A DNA stretch of 64,000 bases. Origin: Sthenelais limicola (lineage: Eukaryota > Annelida > Polychaeta > Phyllodocida > Sigalionidae). Positions 56,288 through 64,000 of this stretch are shown here, one piece after another; position 1 is the first letter of the stretch, and the number at the start of each line of letters is the position of its first letter. A program made the translations under genes and the position numbers. The stretch lies in contig OW804094.1 in NCBI GenBank assembly GCA_942159475.1, forward strand, positions 19,697,067 to 19,761,066, given 5' to 3'. The notes beneath the pieces were generated by a model. The model worked only from the letters and a program-made list of their open reading frames with translations, did no database searches and was not told the origin of the DNA.

Positions 56288-57458
56288 ATGTGTGTCATAT
56301 ACCCAATGTTCCATCCTTATTTACATGTAAAGGTATTTATGTTCACGGAGATAAATTTTCGCGCACTAAGGACTCTGACACCTTTTCGCGCGGATATAAA
56401 TTTGCGCAACAAGTAAGTCTCAACCTTGTTTATGCAATAATTACACCTTTCGCACAGGATTTATTTTCACGCACTAAGGTGGGTGCACGAAAATACCGAA
56501 AATAAATACTGTGCGAACATTTATACGGTTACAGTATATGGGTCAGATTTTCAGAAAATGTACAATTGGCAGCTCTACACATTTTAGGAAATTCTCCTAA
56601 ATTAGGTTGAAAAAAGAAGAATACCGGGTATATCTGAGTATATTTGGTATCGCATTCATTTAAACTATCAGTTCTGTTATGTTAAACTGCATTTTGAAGC
56701 TTATTTTTGTCTTAAATGTGGGTTATTTGAGAAGATTGGTGAAGGTGAATTGTACATTTTCTGACAATCTGACCCATATATAACCAATATAATCTATCTG
56801 GATCAATCTATTCACTCTTTCTTGTTTTCACTAATATATCTGGCAACGCACGAAAAGCACCATATTATGGTCATGCGTAATTTACTAATGATTGTTCAAA
56901 ATGTTTGTGGCAAATAAAAATACTAACAAAAAAATAAAAAAATATCAGTCATTTGTTTCACTGTTACAAGACTTCATTAGTATGTGTTGCCATCATGGTA
57001 GTGTGATATCATCCAAATCTATACTATATATGCCCATATTTCACTAAATAAAGGATATATCATAGACCATGGGAGACCATAGGGGATCAGATCCTAGATC
57101 ATATGGGTCAGATTTTCAGAAAATGTACAATTAAACTTCACCAATCCCCTCAAATAACCCAAATTTCAGACGAAAATACAAGTTCAAAATACAGTTCGAC
57201 CTAGCCAAACAGATTGCTAGAATCAATGCAATGCCGAATATACTCGAGTTTATCAAGTATTGGCCAAATTTAGTAGAATTTAATGAATATGTAGAGCTGA
57301 CGATTGTACATTTTCAGAAAATCTGATCCATTATATATATCTCCTACCTGCGGATATCTGGAATTGGCGAGTGTTCCCAGGAAGAATACAAACCCCAGGA
57401 GACACACAAGTCCAGCAATCTTCAGAAGACGAACGCGATCTATCTTTTGTGGAACCAT
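45826..57458 (-). CDS. Short-chain collagen C4-like protein (five exons recognised)
   Basis: Minus-strand exons are 57458-57348, about 49607-49478, 48715-48650, 48056-47830 and 46080-45826. Exon 1 gives a basic start and one membrane anchor (LLKIAGLVCLLGFVFFLGTL), so it is a type II membrane or secreted protein. Exon 2 is an acidic stalk (NEDDQLLEKELDQLKG) with a dibasic NKRAVGRG. Exons 3-5 form the conserved globular domain: GAVYIRWGRTTCTGE, AGGHSGHTGGSSEYIC, LYGAEFKA, NHDGNCIACLS, CVPGWTMEYHGVLMS, HICVDWAAEADP, ESRCGSLPCPHYQEGKEL and VCVVCTR at the stop. The cysteine pattern matches proteins annotated as short-chain collagen C4-like. No Gly-X-Y repeat exon was found. Phases agree for exons 3-5 and for exons 1-2. 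The exon 2 donor is non-canonical, so a further small exon or a different border is likely there. Function is unknown; extracellular matrix or recognition roles are guesses. Confidence 0.78.
46101..46744 (+). repeat. Family-A element split by a family-B element
   Basis: The left piece 46101-46140 (GGGTCAGATTTTCAGGAAAT) and right piece 46546-46744 (ACATTTAGTAAATTCTGC to ATCTGACCCAT) are one A copy. It lies in intron 4 of the collagen C4-like gene, beginning about 20 bp upstream of exon 5. Confidence 0.9.
46141..46545 (+). repeat. Family-B element inserted in a family-A element
   Basis: 405 bp, GATATGTTACAGGAAAATGA to CTCATTTTCCTGAAACACA. It is flanked by ACATTTGT and ACATTTAG, an 8-bp target duplication with two mismatches. 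Confidence 0.9.
46751..46895 (-). repeat. Family-A element, reversed, partial
   Basis: TATGCGTCAGATTTTCAG, then reverse-orientation interior (TTTCAGACGAAAATTAG, CAATGCGATGCCAAATATAC). It is cut where the next B copy starts. Confidence 0.8.
46910..47236 (+). repeat. Family-B element, left end missing
   Basis: It starts at AATAAGTATTTCTAGG and keeps the right terminus CCGACTTGTGACTCATTTCC. Confidence 0.78.
47407..47816 (+). repeat. Family-B element, full length
   Basis: GATCTGTTTTAGGAAAATGA to GACTCATTTTCCTAAAACGG and GATC: 410 bp with symmetrical ends. It ends about 14 bp from exon 4 of the collagen C4-like gene. Confidence 0.9.
48776..48844 (+). repeat. Family-A right-end fragment
   Basis: AAATTTGGGTTATTTGAGAA to ACCTGACCCACATA. 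Confidence 0.75.
49690..49866 (+). repeat. Family-A element, left terminus missing
   Basis: It starts at AAATGATAAATACTAGGTAT and ends GAAAATTTGACCTATATA. It is closest to the copy at 42534 (ATTCAATAAATCTGTCTGG). Confidence 0.8.
49900..50036 (+). repeat. Family-B internal fragment
   Basis: TTTTGAGATATCATTATATT through GTTAAGTAGTTAAATATA. Confidence 0.55.
50130..50312. repeat. Imperfect inverted-repeat element
   Basis: TTCTATCTGCCTTGGTTGTT / TTTACATGGTCACAA on the left faces complementary TTCTATCTGTCTTAATTGCT / TTCCATGGTCACAA on the right. Confidence 0.55.
50960..52100. repeat. Poly(G/C)-bearing element ends inside the Harbinger-like element
   Basis: CAGGGGCGGCGGAAC at 50965 with a G-tract, the complement of CAGTGGTGGTACCAG plus G-tract near 51640-51668, and GGTTCCGCCGCGCCTG after a C-tract near 52088-52103. 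CAG...GGGG ends of this kind resemble hAT-type termini; boundaries between copies are unclear. Confidence 0.45.
51663..51853 (+). repeat. Family-B right half
   Basis: TATGAAGGCCTTCAAAACGC through TTGCGACTTGTGACTCATTT to GGAACACATC. Confidence 0.8.
53120..53535 (+). repeat. Family-A element split by a family-C element
   Basis: The left piece 53120-53224 starts ATATGGGTCAG; the right piece 53399-53535 ends ACCTGACCCATATGG, where the LINE begins. Confidence 0.88.
53225..53398 (+). repeat. Family-C element inserted in a family-A element
   Basis: CAGTCTAGGCCCAAGGTTGA to GGTTTGGACCTAGAGTGAG, 174 bp, in reverse orientation to the copy at 45616. Confidence 0.85.
53537..55372 (+). CDS. LINE ORF2 reverse transcriptase, 5'-truncated
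   Basis: About 612 residues of LINE sequence are open to a TGA at 55370-55372. The first ATG of the frame (53474) lies in the adjacent family-A element, so the endonuclease and true start are missing. RT motifs are intact: FKDAIVTPLYKEGDRANPGN, NYRPISCITLPSKILE, FGFRSGKSIIDAH, VFLDFRKAFDTVNH, CGVPQGTCLGPILF and the catalytic LFADDTVLYGC. Then come CKTVSICTKP, SYKYLGIDIDRRLNF and the C-terminal LFRMPKLWNDLPAK. This is the youngest-looking LINE copy here. It is in the intron of, and antisense to, the collagen C4-like gene. Confidence 0.88.
   Translation, partial: VKGAKNKYIKTQIQENKKDPHKLWDILKPLMSPEKAKGGDSDIKIKNSNGASLQGKEAADEINKYFVDIGPTLASNILQYEDDAPAENNIPSINENFTFRPITRASVELSLHRVGNYKASGIKLLPTKILKPCMMALSEQFAFLFNLSLEYNEIPVAFKDAIVTPLYKEGDRANPGNYRPISCITLPSKILERCIQNQLSGYFESKNLLSNGQFGFRSGKSIIDAHDRMLETVYEGLNNKKATDLVFLDFRKAFDTVNHKILLQKLKKYGIRDSPHEWFTNYLQNRTQKTSVNGILSSSQTVKCGVPQGTCLGPILFIIYINDLLDVVKYNKTQLFADDTVLYGCRPVVSRGVENLQIDLDAIVEWCRVNKISLNINKCKTVSICTKPTSLNKASYSIGESKLDSVESYKYLGIDIDRRLNFKKFLIKKTNTIRTKIKSMSKLYGICTKQTLLLIYKTTILPHIDYGDIFYSSAPQNNLNRLQCLQNSALKITLGLPKLTSTKEIHTKLKIPSLKARRENHILDRTFLKMRKEEYIDARKINIRSLTEGRKMKVPHPKNETFRNSYLFRMPKLWNDLPAKVQLINTRKEFRSYLKHKFYLTNDQYLKTINN
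55373..56170 (+). mobile_element. LINE 3' UTR with hairpin and TA-rich tail
   Basis: About 780 bp. Near the end TATACGC and GCGTATA flank a 4-nt loop (about 56077-56094). GAATAAAAATTC and a (TA)n tail follow at 56140-56170. Confidence 0.65.
56260..56285. repeat. (TA)n microsatellite
   Basis: About 13 TA units. Confidence 0.9.
56327..56532. mobile_element. MITE rich in TTTCGCGC, about 206 bp
   Basis: The ends GTAAAGGTATTTATGTTC and complement GTAACCGTATAAATGTTC are inverted. Inside, TTTTCGCGC(A/G) and CGCACTAAGG recur. Confidence 0.75.
56535..56780 (+). repeat. Family-A element, full length
   Basis: TATATGGGTCAGATTTTCAG to CAATCTGACCCATATA; subfamily of 27341. Confidence 0.92.
57101..57335 (-). 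repeat. Family-A element, reversed
   Basis: The interior runs in reverse (AAATAACCCAAATTTCAGAC). It ends 12 bp from exon 1 of the collagen C4-like gene, so the intron starts almost inside it. Confidence 0.9.
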
Positions 57459-57648
57459 TGTGCCTAAGACGACTCCAGGTCCTCTAATACTATATTACAT
57501 TGATCAACACTCCTGTAGGTCTGTATACGGTATACTATGGCAAGGATGTGTGCCTAGATATAAAGCTTATCCCTAAATATAAGGTGGATAACACGGATGT
57601 TGATGCAAGGAATATGACTGTCTTAATCCTTCCGCCTGGAGACGTTCA

Positions 57649-57893
57649 TATATGGGTCAGATTTTCAGAGAATGTACAATTGGCAGCTCTACACATTTAG
57701 TAAATTCTGCTAAATTAGGCTGTAATTTGGTCAATGCTAGGTAAATTCGAGTATATTCGGCATTGCATGGGCTCTAGAAATCTGTTTGGTTAGGTTTAAA
57801 TGTATTTTGAAATTTATTTCTGTCTGAAATTTGGGTTATTTTAGAAGATTTGCGAAGTTGAATTGTACATTTTCTGAAAATCTGACCCATATA
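57649..57893 (+). repeat. Family-A element upstream of the collagen C4-like gene
   Basis: TATATGGGTCAGATTTTCAG to AAATCTGACCCATATA, about 190 bp upstream of the ATG and so potentially in the promoter. Confidence 0.92.
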
Positions 57894-57948
57894 ATCACGT
57901 GGAACACTCCATCTGTCTCTCTACTGTAGTAGGGCCAAAAGAAAACAT

Positions 57949-58321
57949 TGTGGTGTTTTTCAGGAAACTGTGTCACAAGTCGAAAAAAAAAGATTTTGAT
58001 ATAGTATCCTCATATTTGGAAAGATGAGATCAAGCAGATTCTAATGATAGTGAACAGTACAGAATCTAATAAGTATTTCTGTATCTTAAGTTTAATATTT
58101 CTATTTTTGAAAAAAAAAGAAGTGAGGGGAGCTGATGGCAATAACCAGTCATGTAACTAAATATACTCTATACAAAGACCTTTAAAACGCTCACAAGTGC
58201 TAACCCCCCCCCCCCCCCCCCAAAGATCAGAACATTTCAAATAAGACATCTTGTGAAATAAAAATCACATTGAAAAATGTCATGTTTGCGCCTTGTGACT
58301 CATTTCTCCTGTAACACGTCA
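57949..58321 (+). repeat. Family-B element with poly(C)
   Basis: TGGTGTTTTTCAGGAAAC to ACTCATTTCTCCTGTAACAC, with a C-run at 58206-58221. Confidence 0.85.
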
Positions 58322-58797
58322 CAAACAGGTGTGTTTCCGATTTAACACGCCCCCCCCCCCCCACACACACACACATACTCACACATGCTAGAAAAAAACT
58401 ATCACATCTAAAACATGTTTGATCTTACCACATTTAGGGGGTGATTTTATTTAGCCAGAAAGCTAATAAAAGCAGGTAAACAGAGGGTTTTCTGCGCCAG
58501 AAAATCCTTAAAAGGTAGATTTATTTTCTTTAAAACAACCACTGATACGAAATAAGCTTTTATTAGTTTCTAGAAGATGGTTTCCTGATGGAAATCTACC
58601 ACCTACCTAGTTTTCAACTATATAAATAGGAAACACAGCTATATTTTTGTTTGGCCTAGATGCTCTGTTCAGATCGGTTGATAAGTTTTAAAGCGGCACT
58701 CCCATTTAACATCGGTCAAAACTAAATATTTTCTACATTTTGTTCCATTCTTTTCCAACCATCTAACAATCATTGACCAACATTTGGGATGTGTTCC
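58322..58797. other. Intergenic, poly(C)/CA-rich start
   Basis: C-run and (CA)n at 58350-58376; no gene seen. Confidence 0.5.
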
Positions 58798-59188
58798 AGT
58801 AAAATGAGTCATATGTCGCAAAATTGATATTTTTCAAAGTGTTTTATCACAATATCTCTTTATTGAAATGTTCTGATTTTCAGAGGGTCTAGCACATATA
58901 GTCATATATGCATCTATGTAACAAATTGCGGGACATTGTATTAAATATATCCCTGCGTTTTGAAGACCTTTGTATGGAGTATATTTAGTTACTTTACTAG
59001 TAGGCTAATTGGCCGCCCAGAAACATTGCAAACTTTTATTTTTCAGAAATAAAAATATCAAACTTAAAATATCGAAATCCTTTTTAGGTGTCACTGTCAT
59101 TGGAATCAGCTTGATCTCCTATTTTCAAATATGATTATATCTCAAAATCCATTTTTGCGACTTATGACTCATTTTTCTAGAACGGATC
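58798..59188 (+). repeat. Family-B element, reference copy with clear 8-bp duplication
   Basis: 391 bp, GATGTGTTCCAGTAAAATGA to CTCATTTTTCTAGAACGGAT. Both sides carry ACATTTGG (58790-58797, 59189-59196). An 8-bp duplication is typical of hAT transposases. The interior is in reverse orientation relative to the copy at 47407. There is no ORF. Confidence 0.93.
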
Positions 59189-59427
59189 ACATTTGGGTGG
59201 ATTTTTCGCAGTTGTTTTTTCTGCAGGGTTAAACGTCCTCATTTGTATTTGGAGGACCTGCCAGAATCCTTTCTTACGGTGACTTCACATATTAACGCTC
59301 ACGCGACCGTTTTTTCTTGGGCTAGTCCACTTTGTACTCTTGTATAAACATGTAACAGCAGCAGAATATTGATAGATCGAGTCCTATAAGTCCTGATATG
59401 AGTTAATTTGTTAAGATGTATGGTGTC

Positions 59428-59672
59428 ATATGGGTCAGATTTATAGAAAATGTACAATTGGTCTTCACCAATTCTCTCAAATAACCCAAATTTCAGACGA
59501 AAAATAAAGTTCAAAATACAGTTCAACCTAACCAAACAGGTTGCTAGAATCAATGCAATGCCGAATATACTCGAATTTACCCAGTATTGACCAAATTGCA
59601 GCCTAATTTAGCAGAACTTACTAAATGTGTAGAGCTGCCAATTGTACATTGTCCTAAAATCTGACCCATATA
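59428..59672 (-). repeat. Family-A element, reversed
   Basis: CATATGGGTCAGATTTATAG to AAATCTGACCCATATA with reverse interior. Confidence 0.92.
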
Positions 59673-60042
59673 GCTGAGAATGTGTAGAGTGTAGTGGAAG
59701 AACATGTGTTAATCCTATATATTTCTATAAAAATTGAATAATCTGTTTTAAATCTTTATTTGATATGAACTTATAAATCTATGAGCGGGGAACAAACTTG
59801 TTTAGACGCACGTGTGCTATGGTGGAGGTGTTTTTCTTATTTTATTCTCTTTATTGTCTTTTTTCTAGTATTTGCTCGCTAAACGGTTGATGTTACCATT
59901 AGCTATAATCATATTTATAAGTGTTATATCCTTGAACGTAAAGACCTTCATCTTGAAATCTGATATAGGACCCAGAGCGGCAAATCATGTCAGAATCAGG
60001 ATGTGGGCATCGTTACCGTGTTGTGTAACTCATAACTACATA

Positions 60043-60165
60043 TTATGGGTCAGATTGTCTACAAATGTACAATCGGCAGGACTACACATTTAGTAAATTC
60101 TGGTAAATTTGGCAGAGAAATGATAAAAGGTGAATTGTACATTTTCTGAAAATCTGACCCATATA
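60043..60165 (+). repeat. Family-A short derivative, 123 bp
   Basis: Both termini are intact (TTATGGGTCAGATTGTCT, AAATCTGACCCATATA) but about half the interior is deleted. Confidence 0.9.
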
Positions 60166-60448
60166 TGTTTAAGATATCGTAAACATGTACAAGAACTCTT
60201 AAACTCTTAAATTAAATTTCGTTTTTAAGAAATATGTTACTATTTACGATGGTCTTTATAAAACTGTTAACGAATCGGTTATTGAATGTATGAAAGTATA
60301 TATAGATTTATTTCATCATTCCTCATGAATCATCCCTATTTAAAAACAAATAAAATTCTAAATAATTGAGACGACTCGAAACACGAAGAGACACAGATGT
60401 TTGTATTTGAAGGAGGTTTAATTCGTTTGGGCGATTTAAGAACATGTC

Positions 60449-60690
60449 CTATGGGTAAGATTTTCAGAAAATGTACAATTGGCAGCACTACACATTTAGG
60501 AAATTCTCCTGAATTAGGCTGAAAAAAGATGAATACAGGGTATATCTGAGTATATTTGGTATCGCATGGATTTAAAGTATCAGTTCTGTTCTGTTAAACT
60601 GCATTTTGAAGCTGATTTTCGTCTTAAATGTAGGTTATTTGAGCGGATTGGTGAAGGTGAATTGTACATTTTCTGAAAATCTGACCCCTA
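60449..60690 (+). repeat. Family-A element, first of a tandem pair
   Basis: CTATGGGTAAGATTTTCAG to AATCTGACCCCTATA; subfamily of 27341. Confidence 0.9.
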
Positions 60691-60693
60691 TAT

Positions 60694-60938
60694 ATATGGG
60701 TCAGATTTTCAGAAAATGTACGATTGGCAGCTGTACACATTTAGTAAATTCTGCTAAATTAGGCTGCAATTTGGTCAATACTAGGTAAATTTGTGTATAT
60801 TTGGCATTGCATTGATTCTAGCAATCTGTTTGGTTAGGTTGAACTGTATTTTGAACTTTATTTTCGTCTGAAATTTGGGTTATTTGAGAAAATTGGCGAA
60901 GTTGAATTGTACATTTTCTGAAAATCTGAGCCATATAT
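60694..60938 (+). repeat. Family-A element, second of a tandem pair
   Basis: ATATGGGTCAGATTTTCAG to AATCTGAGCCATATA; subfamily of 31649, so the pair arose by two insertions rather than duplication. Confidence 0.92.
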
Positions 60939-61960
60939 TGTAAAGAAGACTAAGGGTTTTTAGCCCATAGGTTCAGTAAGATGAAGAAGTGCGACAAGAA
61001 GTCCGAGGTTGTAGTTCGTCTGGATTCGGCCTAGGCGGTGGTGACTCAGCGAGTGCCTAGGTCCGAGTAGTCACTTTATTTTATACTCCAAAATCATGAA
61101 TAATTCATACAATCAAACCCAGGAAATATTCCACTGGCTCTTCCCCTTCCCTCTAATTGGTTGAGGGAGAGAGGATCTTCCTTGCCCACACGCCGACCTC
61201 TGCTCCCCAGGCAGAGACCATAAATGGAGTGCATGCAAGTTGGATCCCTCTCCTCAGCCTTCCCCCTCCCACCCCTTACTCATAGATCCCATGGCTCGTG
61301 CCAGCCCTCCCCCCCTCCCTCTTAGCCCTTCCCCCCTCTTGATAAACCCAGAGCCGTGTATATAGTAATTGGGTCGGGCTGGGGGAGGTGGGGTGAGTCC
61401 TGAGTGGCTCATCTCCCCCTCCGTCCTGGCCAGGCCATGTGTGGCGTGCATGCCCCGACCAGGATCAGGGCTAAATAGGTCGGATCTTGGATCTAAAGAT
61501 TCCAATTCTTTACATTCGTCCCATATTTTATTTTTGTTGAAAGCTTTCTTTCGAACAAAATATTTAGCCACTGATCAACCCAGTCCAACCAAACAAGAGA
61601 AATAGAAATAAGGTTACATAATTTACACACACAAAATCATAAAAAGGGTAAAGTAAAAGTATTATAAATTATTAATCTGTAGACCTACGGGTCAAGATGG
61701 AAAGTTTCCAAAGGGAGTGGCTCTATCAAAAAGGAGTGTTCATTTATATCAGAGGCCATCACCCTGCACTAAAAAGTCTTTTAGTCAAATATTATGTAAG
61801 AGAAGTCTCTGTGTTTTTAAGTGTGCTTCTGAACACTGTTAAATGTCTTCCTTTGTACTGAGCTAGTACTCACAAAGTTCTCCAATACGGTCGTCACCGC
61901 CGTCTCCTCTGCCCGGCCGGTCAGCCGAGGCCCCCGCTGGACCTCGTCGCTGACCGACAG
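60939..61960 (-). repeat. Probable 3' LTR of a second envelope-bearing element
   Basis: The plus-strand edge TGTAAAGAAG abuts an A element. On the minus strand TATAAAATAAAG (61073-61086) gives TATA-like and AATAAA signals about 140 nt from that edge. The other edge is unresolved: either CTCACA at 61874 or CCGACA near 61960 next to a purine-rich stretch (61969-61993). The partner LTR is outside the window, so this is inference from the position downstream of an envelope gene. Confidence 0.45.
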
Positions 61961-62469
61961 GACGCCCGTCTCTTTCTCTCTCCTCCTTTGGCCATGGAGA
62001 GTGAGAGCGGTTGGGTAGTCAACACTACAATATTTCCATTTTTAACCTCAAACGCTACAGAACACATGTCGACTTTACTGTAGCATCACGTATAAACTCT
62101 TATTACTTGGAAAAATACCTCTTCAAAGCAAAATGGTCGGAGACAAGGTGAGGGCTTCGATTCCATGGTGCTTCCTCTCAGGCTCCTCTGTCTCGACCGA
62201 TTCTGTTTGTGTAAAAACAACTTCTCACAATGAGAGTTGAAATAAAAATACCTTTTTGGGCTGGATCCTTGTCCACGGATTCCACCATTTCCTCCCGAGA
62301 GAGAAAATGGATTTCACCCAGGTATACTACTCTGTGTTCTGTGATCTCCCTCGCACCCGAGAAGAGGACAGAACAAACATTAATAGTAAATATTAAACAA
62401 GAGTAAGTTACAGACAAGTTCAAAAAGTGTTTGTTACCCCAGAGAAACCACATAAACTTGGTAGACTAA
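61961..62469 (-). other. Env-to-LTR spacer of the second element
   Basis: It includes a purine-rich run (AAAGGAGGAGAGAGAAAGAG on the minus strand, about 61974-61993). A 91-codon open frame at 62178-62453 has one hydrophobic stretch and no recognised domain. Confidence 0.4.
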
Positions 62470-64000
62470 TTATTTCATCCTGGTCAGTCCGAAATTGGCA
62501 GCGTAATATGGTGAGGCGGGGGAGGGGGCAGGGATATGCTCGAGGGAACGAGAGCCAGTCCTAGCGCCTGGAGTGGCCTCTCCCTCCTCTCGATCTAGGT
62601 CTTGGAGGGCTAGGGCTACAGGGTGGTGGGTTGGGGGTCCTATTGGGATATTCTCTCGGGGCTTAAGGTTTCTCAGACAACACAAAAGGCTGACTTTGCC
62701 TCTTGGGGCGAGCCCCTTTCGGCGGAGGTAGATTATTCCCAGGGTCATGACTCCTAGGAGAGTGGGGATGAGAGTGGCTATACCCCAGATAGAACTTTCA
62801 GACCAAAGGGTGGAGGAGATCAGGGGGGAAACGGGTTTAGGGAAATCTGTCAGGGCGAATAAGGGTATTTCAGCTCTTGGCAGGAAAGTCAATTGCTGAT
62901 CTAAATGGGGGTAAAGGGATAATTTGCCATAAGTCAGATTAAACCCAGGGAGGGGCATAATCTTGGGGATGGGGAGTGTTATGTGGGACTCATGGCGTTG
63001 GATGCTACTTACACGCCAATCCTTTCCAACCAGGAGACAACCGCCTTCTAAAATCACCCTGGCATGCCGATGATACGTTTGTATCACTGGTTTCTGCCCA
63101 GGGCACCTCAAGATTGTTTCCAGAGGTTCATAAATAGCCAGAATTACAGAAGAAATGGACTCTCCCTCTCTAAACACTTGGTTTGTTAAGTTATTTCTTT
63201 TCACAATCTGCGCCTTACAAAGGTCTGGCTTTTTACCTAAAATAATATTTGTTTCGCAGGTCGGGGTTAGATGCTCTATTGCAGCTGAGCAAATCTGGGG
63301 TTCAAACCCGATACAATGCTGAGGAAGAAATGACGCGCTGGATATGCTATCTAGGGCCACCTCCTCTTCTCCTACCAACTTTCTCAGGTGGTCAGCACCA
63401 TATGGGACCGGAAAATACTTTAATCTATAGTGTAAAAATTGAGTGCCTGAAACTGCCGGAATTACTGTCTGGTATATTAGCTCCTGTTCGCCGTCTAATA
63501 ATAGTCGAACGTTCAGGTGTCTATAATACCAGCGGTTATCTTGGGGGGTGTAATGTTTCCCTTCTTGTAATTTAGACAATATTTCTGATAAGTAGGCCAG
63601 TGGTAAAATCTGGTCTGTTAAGAATCCCCTTTCCAGCTGAATGCGCTGGCGATAAAATAATTCGTTTTGACGGTGGTAATTTTCCACCGCCCTACTCACT
63701 CGCTGCAATAGAATATCCACTTCCCTTTTCATATGAATCCTGTGAATATCTTTACTGAAACCATTTAACTGTGTTAGAATGTCTGCCACTTGGCGGGAGA
63801 TGTTACTTGCTGCAGCTTGGAGCTGCGCGATGTCCAAGCGGTTCTCTGTCATGTAGAGCCTTGTCTGATTCAACACCGACACCATCTCTTCCTGACAATG
63901 GGCCAATGCGCTCTCGCTAGCCTGAGCTTCTTGTACTGCAGACCTTAATTCGTTCACCTGTCCTACAGTAGCGGTGCCAAACAAGGCACGGCTTAGCGAG
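62470..64000 (-). CDS. env: F-type envelope-like glycoprotein, partial, different element
   Basis: About 510 residues are open to the window edge; the stop is at 62470-62472. The visible start has a basic SLSR just before ALFGTATVGQ, which looks like a cleavage site and fusion peptide, so this is mainly the membrane-anchored F1-like part. Long helices follow (LDIAQLQAAASNISRQVADI, ILLQRVSRAVENYH). A cysteine-rich ectodomain comes next (CIGFEPQICSAAIEHLTPTC). A transmembrane span (IWGIATLIPTLLGVMTLGII) lies near residues 408-427 and is followed by a proline-rich tail. It is the same class as the gene at 2462-5116 but with no close sequence match. Signal peptide and N-terminal subunit lie beyond the window. 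Confidence 0.75.
   Translation of the reverse strand, partial: SLSRALFGTATVGQVNELRSAVQEAQASESALAHCQEEMVSVLNQTRLYMTENRLDIAQLQAAASNISRQVADILTQLNGFSKDIHRIHMKREVDILLQRVSRAVENYHRQNELFYRQRIQLERGFLTDQILPLAYLSEILSKLQEGKHYTPQDNRWYYRHLNVRLLLDGEQELIYQTVIPAVSGTQFLHYRLKYFPVPYGADHLRKLVGEEEVALDSISSASFLPQHCIGFEPQICSAAIEHLTPTCETNIILGKKPDLCKAQIVKRNNLTNQVFREGESISSVILAIYEPLETILRCPGQKPVIQTYHRHARVILEGGCLLVGKDWRVSSIQRHESHITLPIPKIMPLPGFNLTYGKLSLYPHLDQQLTFLPRAEIPLFALTDFPKPVSPLISSTLWSESSIWGIATLIPTLLGVMTLGIIYLRRKGLAPRGKVSLLCCLRNLKPRENIPIGPPTHHPVALALQDLDREEGEATPGARTGSRSLEHIPAPSPASPYYAANFGLTRMK

Noticed and set aside
61254..61605. Overlapping Pro/Gly-rich frames on both strands
   Set aside because: GC-rich sequence inside the probable LTR; both strands open by composition.
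1..64000. CRISPR array or bacterial system
   Set aside because: Repeats are dispersed inverted-repeat elements with target duplications, not regularly spaced short direct repeats, and all genes are eukaryotic in structure.

Overview
The window is metazoan genomic DNA: AT-rich, with interrupted genes on GT-AG introns, animal protein families (a TRP-type ion channel, a short-chain collagen C4-like protein, an indoleamine-dioxygenase-like protein) and a very heavy load of transposable elements. No bacterial operons, RNA-gene clusters or CRISPR arrays are visible. The repertoire (F-type envelope retroelements, non-LTR retrotransposons, dense small inverted-repeat elements) suggests a marine invertebrate, but the sequence alone does not fix a phylum.

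Layout. 1-1334: 3' end of a TRP-like channel gene (+). 1481-12316: a structurally complete Ty3/Gypsy-class LTR retrotransposon on the minus strand with gag, pol and an envelope-like gene; its 621-bp LTRs differ at one position that I could find, so it inserted recently, into an older small element. 12.3-21.3 kb: LINE fragments, two inverted-repeat elements, and a LINE with an internal deletion that was later split by a 2.06-kb inverted-repeat element. 22.3-24.0 kb: a three-exon minus-strand gene for a small secreted protein of unknown family. 24-35 kb: mostly intergenic, filled with small inverted-repeat elements, a LINE 3' end, perfect foldbacks and a 74-bp minisatellite. 35.2-39.0 kb: a three-exon plus-strand gene of 415 aa resembling indoleamine 2,3-dioxygenase. 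39-45.6 kb: repeats only. 45.8-57.5 kb: a minus-strand short-chain collagen C4-like gene with a 7.7-kb first intron holding a 2.1-kb Harbinger-like element and a 5'-truncated LINE. 58-60.9 kb: more small elements. 60.9-64.0 kb: the 3' part of a second, different envelope-bearing LTR element, cut by the window edge.

The dominant structure is three interleaved families of non-autonomous inverted-repeat elements. I call them A (about 245 bp, termini reading TATGGGTCAG, more than 20 copies), B (about 400 bp, termini GATSTGTTYCAGG, 8-bp target duplication, about 15 copies) and C (about 180-195 bp). They nest: B inside A, C inside A, the LTR element inside B, and a LINE beginning at the edge of an A copy. 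This gives a relative insertion history and means introns, a 3' UTR and an intron start are partly built from element sequence. Two hammerhead-ribozyme-like motifs lie outside any recognisable element. The host genes look intact and unrelated to each other; I see no evidence that they form a pathway.
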